Of a stretch of DNA of 64,000 nt, positions 23,408 to 30,547 are shown one piece after another; positions within the stretch are counted from its first letter, which is position 1; each line of letters begins with the position of its first letter. The stretch spans positions 1 to 64,000 of the forward strand of contig CAZAQV010000004.1 in NCBI GenBank assembly GCA_964487255.1. Reading direction: 5' to 3'. The stretch comes from CAZAQV01 sp964487255. GTDB lineage: Bacteria > Myxococcota_A > Polyangia > Polyangiales > CAZAQV01. The notes below the pieces were generated by a model. The model was not told the DNA's origin, made no database searches, and saw only the letters and a list, made by a program, of their open reading frames with translations. The translations under genes were made by a program, and so were the position numbers.

Positions 23408-23843
23408 GACGGCGTATTCTGACCAAGGTTCGCTGGCCCACTTCACGAGCCCAATGAGCGAGCGCGTTGACGCGGTCGTTCAGCCTTACGGGCGTCTCGA
23501 CGACCCCGATGAGGGCTTCGCGCAGCGCAAGCGGGTCGCAGCGCCGGGTGTCGTCCGCACAGGTCAGCAGACGCCAGCGTAGTCGTCCGTGGTCGAGGGC
23601 TGGGATGGGCCCGAGATAGCGGTGGACGCGGGCTTGTTCCCTTCCAGTGACGGCCACCACATCGCCGGGCAAGGGGCGCAACCCTCGTACGCGCACCAGG
23701 TCGCCGTCACAAAGGTCGGGCGTCATGCAGTTCCCCTGCACACGGACTTGAATCGACTCGCCCGGGGCGGGCCTGGCGGCTCGCCAAATTTGCCTGAAGC
23801 GCGACACTTCGAAGGGTATGTGTCGGAATCCCCGTACTCGCAA
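23400..23843 (-). CDS. S24/S26-like peptidase with Cys in place of the catalytic Ser
   Basis: The C-terminal region has the LexA/signal-peptidase fold signature: GESIQVRVQGNCMTPDLCDG, GDLVRVRG, PLPGDVVAV and RVHRYLG. The usual nucleophile Ser in G-x-S-M-x-P is Cys here (GNCMTP; residue 39 from the TTG start). The second residue is His (VHRY; residue 74), as in SipW/Sec11-type Ser-His enzymes. No transmembrane helix is visible, so it would act in the cytoplasm. The start is uncertain: TTG at 23843 (147 residues) or GTG at 23807 (135). The frame is open to 24095, but that part is antisense to the divergent gene. It is first in a cluster with HprK-like, PqqD-like and radical SAM proteins. Leader-peptide processing is an attractive but unproven role. 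Confidence 0.7.
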   Translation of the reverse strand: MRVRGFRHIPFEVSRFRQIWRAARPAPGESIQVRVQGNCMTPDLCDGDLVRVRGLRPLPGDVVAVTGREQARVHRYLGPIPALDHGRLRWRLLTCADDTRRCDPLALREALIGVVETPVRLNDRVNALAHWAREVGQRTLVRIRRHA

Positions 23844-23910
23844 GGGTTCCGCAAGTTCGGCTTGTCGGAAGCGTGAAATCGAGGCCCGAATTGGGATATG
23901 CTTTCCGCGA

Positions 23911-26094
23911 ATGCCGCCGAGCAATAAGAACGACGACGGCACCGGCCGTATCCAGTTTGCGGAAGGGGGCATGCGTCCCTCGATCATGAAGCTGGAGACG
24001 GTACCTGAAACGGCGGAGGAAAAGGCCACCCGTTTCACGCTTCGGGCGATCGTGATCACGGTGATCGTCGTGGCGCTCGTGGTCGCCTTCATCACCTGGC
24101 GCAGCTGGGCAAACGCGGAAAGTCGAGCCGAAGCCGTGGTGGCCTACGACGCGAGCTACACGGACGAGTCGGCCGCTCAAGCGATCGACCTGCTCGAGTC
24201 CCACGGGGAATCTTCGTCGGAGCTGATTGCCGCACGCATCCGCATGGAGCGCGCATTCGAGGAACTCACCGAGGTTCCTGAGCAACCCTTTGACGTCAAT
24301 GGGGCACCTTCAGGGGCGAAGATCGACGCTGCCATCGCCGAGACCTACCGCTTGCTCGTGCGCAACCAACGAGCCGCGGCGGCGCGAATGATTTCGGCGG
24401 TTCGCACCAGTTCACCTGCGGCGCTCCGCGCGCGAGTCCGGGCTGCGCTTGCTCTTGGACAATTCAAGTACGCAGCACAAGCGTTGGGTGCGGCTCCTGC
24501 GAAGAGTGATTCCCCCGTTCGAGCCGAGCTTCAGGCATTTGCGAACTTGATGACGAAGGCTGCAAACGCGCCCAAAGTCGAAGGTCCCTACGCATTGACG
24601 GGTGAGCTCAAGGCTGCGCTTGCCAAAGGTGACCGAGCGTCGGTCCAGAGCTTGTCGGCGAAGCTTGAAGGGGTTGCGATCACGCCTCGTCAGAAGCGTT
24701 GGGCGAGCTTGGGTAGGGCTTACGAAGCCGCATACGCGCAAGGGGCGGGCGCGACCTTGTCCCAACTGCAGAGCCTGCAAGCGAAGCGCATCTCTTGGAG
24801 CGATGTCTATGCAGTGGCAATCGCCGACGCGCTCTTGCTTGCCGAAGCTCCGAGAGCGTCACAGGCAGAGTTCGCAGTGCTTCCCGCAACAGCGCAGCAA
24901 TGGGTGGGGGCCAAGCGAATCCTTCGTGCACGCGTGTTCGCCAACTTGATGTTGGGCCACTTCGGCAAGGCGGAAAGCGAACTGGCGAGGTTGGGCAAAG
25001 AGCCGGTCGATCACGTACTTCGCGGTTGGTCCGCAATGGCGCGAGGCCGCACGCAGGCCGCCAAGAGACATTTTACGATGGTTGGCGACCAGGACCCCTT
25101 CTTTTCGCGACTCGCCAAACTCAAACAAACGGACCTCGCTTTGAGCGCGAATGACCGAGAGGCCGCCAACACGCTGCTAGCCTCTGTGTCGCCGAACCTC
25201 CCGCGCTGGACCGTCCAGGTGCAGATTCGGCAGACGCTGCTCAACCATGCCGCCTTGGTGAGCCGATATTCACCACCGTCCAACCTCGCCAAGCCGAACG
25301 ACAATGACCCTTACCTTTCGGCGCAGTATGCGGACACTGTGACAGCCGACGAAGCCGCCGGGCTTTACAACGCGGCTATTAAGCGGATCGCGGCGATGCC
25401 GCACGCCACGCTTGGCCTGTTCGAGATCGCGATTCGAAACGGTGATAGTGGCAAAGAGTGGCTCAAGAAGATGCGTTTCGATCATCCACACGCCACACGG
25501 GCGGTGCAGGCGCAAGGATTGCTTTGGCTCCGCGATGGTGAAGGTGCGCGCGGGTCGGTCAAGCTGGGCCGCTTGATGACCCGCTATGGGATGAGTGACT
25601 GGCCCGAGCTTCGTGCGCTACGAGCCCGTCTCTACGCGCAGTCAGGCGAGTATGTGCGGGCTGTTCGTGAGTATGCGCGCGCCGCGAAGCTGGCCGAGGA
25701 GCAACTCGACGTATGGGTGCAAATCATGGCACGCAAGTCGATTGCCCACGCAGAACTGGGCGCAAAAGGCCCGGCAGAGAGCGTGCTCGAAGAAATCGAA
25801 GAAAAGGTGGCCGAGGTCGGCCGCGACACGCTCACCAAGGGTTCTGAGGCACTGTGGACCGCTGCACGTGCAAGGCACAACCTTGTCGACAAGAAGTACG
25901 TCGCTGCGCAACTCTTTGCAAAGCGTGCGTTGAAGGTCGATGCTGACTTGGTCGAGGCGCAGATGGTGCTCGTGGATTTTGCCATCGAAAAGAAGCGCGA
26001 AAATCTCAAGGCGCTCGAAGCCGCGGCAAATGCGCCATGGCCATCGTATCGCGCCAAACGGCTGTTGGCTGAGCGAGAACCAGCGGAACCATGA
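23911..26094 (+). CDS. TPR-rich protein with N-terminal transmembrane anchor
   Basis: The ATG at 23911 gives 727 residues; the frame is open to 23818, but that overlaps the divergent gene's likely start. A short cytoplasmic segment precedes a TM helix (about 46-66, AIVITVIVVALVVAFITW). The remainder is almost entirely helical and Ala-rich, with repeated TPR-like pairs (for example QFKYAAQALGAAP, GHFGKAESELARLGKEP, GEYVRAVREYARAAKLAEEQ). It is probably a periplasmic scaffold. The stop overlaps the start of the GH9 gene by 4 bp (ATGA), so the two are translationally coupled. No specific family was recognised. Confidence 0.78.
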   Translation: MPPSNKNDDGTGRIQFAEGGMRPSIMKLETVPETAEEKATRFTLRAIVITVIVVALVVAFITWRSWANAESRAEAVVAYDASYTDESAAQAIDLLESHGESSSELIAARIRMERAFEELTEVPEQPFDVNGAPSGAKIDAAIAETYRLLVRNQRAAAARMISAVRTSSPAALRARVRAALALGQFKYAAQALGAAPAKSDSPVRAELQAFANLMTKAANAPKVEGPYALTGELKAALAKGDRASVQSLSAKLEGVAITPRQKRWASLGRAYEAAYAQGAGATLSQLQSLQAKRISWSDVYAVAIADALLLAEAPRASQAEFAVLPATAQQWVGAKRILRARVFANLMLGHFGKAESELARLGKEPVDHVLRGWSAMARGRTQAAKRHFTMVGDQDPFFSRLAKLKQTDLALSANDREAANTLLASVSPNLPRWTVQVQIRQTLLNHAALVSRYSPPSNLAKPNDNDPYLSAQYADTVTADEAAGLYNAAIKRIAAMPHATLGLFEIAIRNGDSGKEWLKKMRFDHPHATRAVQAQGLLWLRDGEGARGSVKLGRLMTRYGMSDWPELRALRARLYAQSGEYVRAVREYARAAKLAEEQLDVWVQIMARKSIAHAELGAKGPAESVLEEIEEKVAEVGRDTLTKGSEALWTAARARHNLVDKKYVAAQLFAKRALKVDADLVEAQMVLVDFAIEKKRENLKALEAAANAPWPSYRAKRLLAEREPAEP

Positions 26095-28397
26095 AGGCGA
26101 AGACGCTTCGACTGCTTAAGTGGGGCGGTCTGCTCGGGCTGTTTTCCGTTGCGGCCTGCGGTTGGGTGATGCGCAGGGAGATCAAGCGCGAGATTACATG
26201 TGCTGTGGACCCGGTCGACACGTCTGCAGACTTCACTTCCGAAGGTCAGGTGCGCGATCAAGGGTTCGTGGGCGCTTCGTTGGTGGCGCCGGATCTCCTG
26301 CTCGTGACTGTGCGGGGCGGTAACGCCGAAGGGTGGAGCAAGGACTGGAAAGTCAAGATCAAGCGAGGCTCAAGCGGCGCGAAGCAACTTTCGTCGAAGG
26401 TCGTGGGTCGCTGGTCGAAACCCGTTGCGCAACCAGGATACCGGCTTGGCTTCGGCGCAGAGGACGAGCTGGACATCTTGTGGGTCGAGCACCGCATCGC
26501 GCTTCGCCTGAGCGAGCCGCTCGGCGAGCGTGCGGGGGTCGAGCTTGATCACCCCCAGGGGAAATACGAGTTTGAGTTTGATGACGCGCTTCATCATACG
26601 CCACTGATTCAACTCAATGAGCTCGGTTACGCGGGGGCAGCGACCCGGCGTTGGGCGTACCTGTCGTACTATTTGGGTGACGGCGGGGGCCTCGAGGCTT
26701 CCGACCTACCAAAGACCGTGGAGTTGAACGTCGTAGACGATAGAGGCGCGGTGCGAAACCAAAGCGCACTTGCAGTTCGTGTGCGAGCACAACAAGACGC
26801 AGATGCAGGGGCTGCGGTGGGTGAAGTTGACCTCTCAACTTTGCAAGCCGGACAGCGTTTTTTCCTGCGCGTCCCCAAGGTGGGACGGACGCGCGTCACG
26901 AACGTAGGCGATCAGGGGCCCAAGTTGGCTTACACGGTGCTCATGAGTGGCCTTGTACACAACCGATGGGGCGTGAAACTCGACGCTGCGTTCACGAAGT
27001 GGCCGCGCCCCGCCGACCACACCACGGTCTACACTGCCGAAAAAAAGAGCTACGACATGTTCAAGGATGCGCCGCCCAAGCAAGGCGAGCGCAAGCTCGT
27101 TGGTGGCCACCACGATGCAGGCGACTTCGATCAACGGCCTTCGCATACCGTGGTTCCGCAGCTTTTGATGCGCGCTTATAGTTTCGCGCCCAGCGTTTTC
27201 CGTGACGACGAGCTCGCGCTTCCCGAGCAAAAAAACGGGGTGCCGGACATCTTGGACGAGGCGTTATGGAACATCGCTGCGTGGGAGCAACTGCAGGAGC
27301 CAGACGGTGGCGTTCGCGCGGGCGTTGAGAGTACACGTCACCCATGGGGTATCTACTTTGCGCACCAAGATGAGCTCGACTACTGGACCTTTGCCCAGGA
27401 TGCCAATGTCACGGCGCGTGCTGCAGGCCTTTTCGCGCAAGCGTCTCGATTGTTGGCTCCCTACGACAAAGCGCGCGCGGACAAGCTTGCTAAGCGTGCG
27501 CGGCGCGCTTTCGACTGGGCCGAGAAGCATGACGCAAAGTCCGTTTTCGCGCTTTATGCCGCGAGTGCCCTCTACAGGTTGACCGACGATGCGCGTTACA
27601 AGAAGCGCTTCGAAGAGCATTGGCGAGCCATCGGTCGAGAAGGGGCGTTCAACGCCTTTGCGAGCGATCAGCTCAGCTGGTCCGACTATGCGAAGGACGG
27701 GCGCACCATGACCGACTTTTTCGTCGATTACCTGCAGGCTAGCAATCCTGATCCGGGCATCGTGGAGACCGCGAAACGCTGGCTCACCCAGGAGGCGAAC
27801 CGAGTCGCGGCGCGCGTGATCGACTCGGAGCACGGCCACCGAAACCCGCGACGTCGCGCCGATACGATCGGTTGGGGGAGTGGAACGGTGATGGGCCGTT
27901 ATCTCGACCCTGTGTTCGCCGCCCTGCGCCTCGGCTACGGCGATGCGAATAGCCGGCAGCGTTGGGTCGACGCCGTCTCCCTCTCGGCGGACTACGTCCT
28001 CGGCGCTAACCCTGCAGGCATGGTTTACTTTACGGGTGTTGAGGCCTCGCGAACGCCGCGTGAGCCCCTTCACCTCGACTCGCTCGCGTGGCTCAAGAAG
28101 GGCAAGCCCCCCGTTCCAGGCATTCCCGTTTACGGTCCGACGACGGCGCTACCCCAAAACCCGTGGTACAAACCCGGGCTTGCTGTCATGCACCCCAAGT
28201 TTGAGCAACTGCCTCGTATGAGACGTTACGTCGACATCCGAACCTTTGTTGTCAACAACGAGTTCACAGTCTGGGAGTGCCAAGCCCCTCACGCGGCACA
28301 CTTTGCCCTCCTGCACGCACTCGACAATATCGACATCGTCGCATCGACCGCGAAGGCCAGTGATGCGGGTGTTGGCAGCACAAGTCATCCTGACTGA
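26091..28397 (+). CDS. Glycoside hydrolase family 9 (cellulase-like) lipoprotein
   Basis: The 768-residue protein starts with a lipoprotein signal (GLFSVAACG). An N-terminal Ig-like, CelD-N domain (IQLNELGYAGAATRRWAY) precedes a GH9 catalytic domain. Its DAGDFD motif (GGHHDAGDFDQRPSHTV) carries the family's catalytic Asp, and ANPAGMVYFTG plus NNEFTVWE near the end supply the late signature and acidic residue. GH9 enzymes mostly hydrolyse beta-1,4-glucans. The usual R-x-P-H-H motif is less clear here (EASRTPREPLHLD), so substrate specificity may differ. It is coupled to the upstream TPR membrane protein, so the two may work as an envelope-bound saccharide-degrading unit. Confidence 0.82.
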   Translation: MKAKTLRLLKWGGLLGLFSVAACGWVMRREIKREITCAVDPVDTSADFTSEGQVRDQGFVGASLVAPDLLLVTVRGGNAEGWSKDWKVKIKRGSSGAKQLSSKVVGRWSKPVAQPGYRLGFGAEDELDILWVEHRIALRLSEPLGERAGVELDHPQGKYEFEFDDALHHTPLIQLNELGYAGAATRRWAYLSYYLGDGGGLEASDLPKTVELNVVDDRGAVRNQSALAVRVRAQQDADAGAAVGEVDLSTLQAGQRFFLRVPKVGRTRVTNVGDQGPKLAYTVLMSGLVHNRWGVKLDAAFTKWPRPADHTTVYTAEKKSYDMFKDAPPKQGERKLVGGHHDAGDFDQRPSHTVVPQLLMRAYSFAPSVFRDDELALPEQKNGVPDILDEALWNIAAWEQLQEPDGGVRAGVESTRHPWGIYFAHQDELDYWTFAQDANVTARAAGLFAQASRLLAPYDKARADKLAKRARRAFDWAEKHDAKSVFALYAASALYRLTDDARYKKRFEEHWRAIGREGAFNAFASDQLSWSDYAKDGRTMTDFFVDYLQASNPDPGIVETAKRWLTQEANRVAARVIDSEHGHRNPRRRADTIGWGSGTVMGRYLDPVFAALRLGYGDANSRQRWVDAVSLSADYVLGANPAGMVYFTGVEASRTPREPLHLDSLAWLKKGKPPVPGIPVYGPTTALPQNPWYKPGLAVMHPKFEQLPRMRRYVDIRTFVVNNEFTVWECQAPHAAHFALLHALDNIDIVASTAKASDAGVGSTSHPD

Positions 28398-28462
28398 GCC
28401 GCCCACGTCTGGCTCGTGGATCGGCCAGCCCCGAAGAGCTTTTCGAGCCTGGCATGTTACGC

Positions 28463-28491
28463 TTGACATAATACGCAAAGCGTATTATGTT
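28463..28491 (+). promoter_or_regulatory. higBA promoter overlapped by a perfect palindromic operator
   Basis: A perfect -35 box TTGACA (28463-28468) and a -10-like TATGTT (28486-28491) are 17 bp apart. The promoter is filled by ACATAATACGC / GCGTATTATGT (28466-28490), perfect 11-bp arms with an AAA centre. An antitoxin dimer bound here would block RNA polymerase, the usual autoregulation of type II toxin-antitoxin operons. The predicted transcription start coincides with the higB ATG at 28499. Confidence 0.85.
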
Positions 28492-28498
28492 TGTGGGG

Positions 28499-28777
28499 AT
28501 GATTCGGTCTTTTCGCTGTAAGCGCACCGAATCGCTATTCGAAGGTCGATGTCCGAAACGCTTCAAGAGCGTTTGTGCCCAAGCTGAAAGAAAACTCGCC
28601 ATGCTCGATGCTGCAACAACTCTTGATTTCTTGAGGTCACCGCCAGGCAATCGGCTGGAACGGCTCAAGGGCGATCGCGTCGGATCGTGGAGTATTCGTA
28701 TCAACGACCAGTGGCGCCTTTGTTTTCGTTTCCGAAACGGGCACGCGTTCGACGTGGAGATCGTCGACTATCACTAA
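28499..28777 (+). CDS. higB: HigB-type toxin (RelE/HigB mRNA interferase)
   Basis: A 92-residue basic protein of the RelE/ParE superfamily. It matches HigB: an N-terminal MIRSFRCKRTESLFEG, then GNRLERLKGDRVGSWSIRIN and WRLCFRFRNGHAFDVEIVDYH. HigB toxins cleave mRNA on the ribosome and are neutralised by HigA. I chose the ATG at 28499; an ATG at 28487 sits inside the -10 box. With the operator-promoter immediately before it, the mRNA is probably leaderless. As in other higBA loci, the toxin gene precedes the antitoxin gene, separated by 16 bp. Confidence 0.9.
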   Translation: MIRSFRCKRTESLFEGRCPKRFKSVCAQAERKLAMLDAATTLDFLRSPPGNRLERLKGDRVGSWSIRINDQWRLCFRFRNGHAFDVEIVDYH

Positions 28778-28793
28778 GGCGAGGGAGATGACT

Positions 28794-29093
28794 ATGGCAA
28801 CAAACAAAATGAGGCCGGTACATCCCGGCGAGGTCTTGCGCGAGGAATACCTCGCCCCGCTCGAAATGAGTGTCCATGCTCTGTCGCTAGCGCTACGCGT
28901 GCCGGCAACCCGTCTTCACGCGATCGTCAACGAGCGACGTGCAGTCACAGCCGACACGGCCATTCGGTTAGCACGCTATTTTGGCGGTGACCCCCAATCC
29001 TGGATGAACTTGCAAACCCGTTACGAATTACGTAAGGCGGAGATCGAAAAGGGCGCCCAGATCGAAAGTGAAATCGAACCCCACGCCGCTTAG
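28794..29093 (+). CDS. higA: HigA-type antitoxin (HTH, XRE family)
   Basis: A 99-residue helix-turn-helix protein with the classical HigA/VapI signature: MRPVHPGEVLREEYL, VHALSLALRVPATRLHAIVN, DTAIRLARYFGGDPQSWMNL and QTRYELRKAE. I chose the ATG at 28794 because an AGGGAG ribosome-binding site ends 6 nt before it; the ATG at 28788 lies directly against that site. HigA binds and inhibits HigB and represses the operon through the palindrome at 28466-28490. A short conserved toxin-antitoxin pair of this kind is often horizontally acquired. Confidence 0.93.
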   Translation: MATNKMRPVHPGEVLREEYLAPLEMSVHALSLALRVPATRLHAIVNERRAVTADTAIRLARYFGGDPQSWMNLQTRYELRKAEIEKGAQIESEIEPHAA

Positions 29094-29197
29094 GGTCCGC
29101 CCACTCGTAGATAACGAGCTTAAGTGATTGGAAGACGAGCCCACGCTTATTTCGCAAAGTCAACGCATCATAGATGGCGTCAGAACCCCGCCGAGCG

Positions 29198-30547
29198 TTA
29201 GCGTAGGTTGCTCAGTGGCCCATGGCACACCGATGGATCGCCAAAAGAGTTGGCTTGTACACCCATTGCGTTGGCAATCGAGACGAAGAGATCAGAATGC
29301 GATGCGCCACCGTACTTTAGGTGGCGACCGGAGTTGAAGTACCCGCCCGCGTTGCCCGCCAGCACATAGGGCTTTCGTTTCCGGTCGTGCGCGCCGCCCC
29401 GTGACAGTTCGTTGACCCACAGGACCATCGTGTTGTCGAGCATCGTGCCGTCACCTTCGGGCACGCGGCTCAGGCGGTCGAGGAGATAGGCGAACTGCTG
29501 GGCATACCAGGTGTTAATCTTGATCAGGTTTTCTCGCGCCGTGGGCTCTTCGTCGTTGTGCGACGTGCTGTGGTGATTGACGTCTGCGCCTGCGAAGCCG
29601 AAGTTCATGCCGCTCACCGAACGCGTGAACTGAAGTGAGCCGACGCGTGTCAGCCCGCACATCATCGCCGCAACCATGACGTCGATTTGCTGCTGCACGA
29701 GCCGCGGAAACTGCGAAGAGGATCCCGTGTTGACCTCTTGGTCGAACGTCGGCTTCGTACATTGGTTGACAATTGGCGTGGCGGTGGCTTGAAGCTCTGT
29801 TTCCAGTTCGAAGAGCGTTTGTTCGTGCTGGTCTAGGCGTGCGCGGTTTTCGGCGCCGAGATTCTTTCGCACGCGTGCGACCTCGGCTCGTGAAAAATCG
29901 AGCACGCTTTGCTTCATCATCCGGCGTCGCAGCGCCGCGGGGTCAGGCTCGCCGGAACCCGATGTGTCCAGCCCATCAAAGAGTCGGCTAAAGGCGTTAT
30001 ACGGGCTTTCTTCGGGGTCGACCGGCTGATCTGCACCGGTGTAGATCATGCGGCCCCAGTCGTTCTTTGAGCCGCACTGCACGCCCAGCTCGATGGAGCG
30101 GTTGGGAAAGCCTGCTGGAAGTTGGCGTGCGATAAACTGGTCGATGGACTCTCCGCTCGCCCAGCCTGCGGCTGGACACGAGTCGCAGCCGCCCTTGGTA
30201 TCGCCCGGCAACATTTCGCGCGCCGTGAGCATCATCGTCATGCCCTGTTGATGACCGTCGCCAGGGCCTTGTCCCGCCAGCTTCTCGTCCACACCATCGA
30301 GAATCAGCAGACGGTCGCGGAAATCTTGAAGCGGTGAAAGAATGCGCTTGAGTGTGAAGCCACTTCCCCCGTCACCCTCGGGAAAAAACTCTTCGCGAAT
30401 CGTTCCGTTGGGCGAGAAGAAAATGATGAGCCGTGGTTCGACATCTTGACCGCGCGCTGCACCGGTGCGCAGGAAGGGCGCGGCGATGGTACCCGCACCA
30501 AGACCCCGCAAAAAGGCGCGTCGAGGAGTTCGAAATCTAGCAGCCAT
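29198..30547 (-). CDS. DUF1552 family protein with Tat signal
   Basis: The 449-residue protein has a twin-arginine export signal (PRRAFLRGLGAG) and matches DUF1552: IIFFSPNGTIREEFFPEG, LILDGVDEKLAGQGPGDGHQQG and ESIDQFIARQL, with DNTMVLWVNELSRGGAHDRKRKP later. These proteins occur in pairs with DUF1592-type proteins in Planctomycetes and Myxococcota; their biochemistry is unknown. The Tat signal implies export in a folded state. Its start codon follows the DUF1592 stop without a gap (TAA-ATG), so the two are translationally coupled. Confidence 0.92.
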   Translation of the reverse strand: MAARFRTPRRAFLRGLGAGTIAAPFLRTGAARGQDVEPRLIIFFSPNGTIREEFFPEGDGGSGFTLKRILSPLQDFRDRLLILDGVDEKLAGQGPGDGHQQGMTMMLTAREMLPGDTKGGCDSCPAAGWASGESIDQFIARQLPAGFPNRSIELGVQCGSKNDWGRMIYTGADQPVDPEESPYNAFSRLFDGLDTSGSGEPDPAALRRRMMKQSVLDFSRAEVARVRKNLGAENRARLDQHEQTLFELETELQATATPIVNQCTKPTFDQEVNTGSSSQFPRLVQQQIDVMVAAMMCGLTRVGSLQFTRSVSGMNFGFAGADVNHHSTSHNDEEPTARENLIKINTWYAQQFAYLLDRLSRVPEGDGTMLDNTMVLWVNELSRGGAHDRKRKPYVLAGNAGGYFNSGRHLKYGGASHSDLFVSIANAMGVQANSFGDPSVCHGPLSNLR

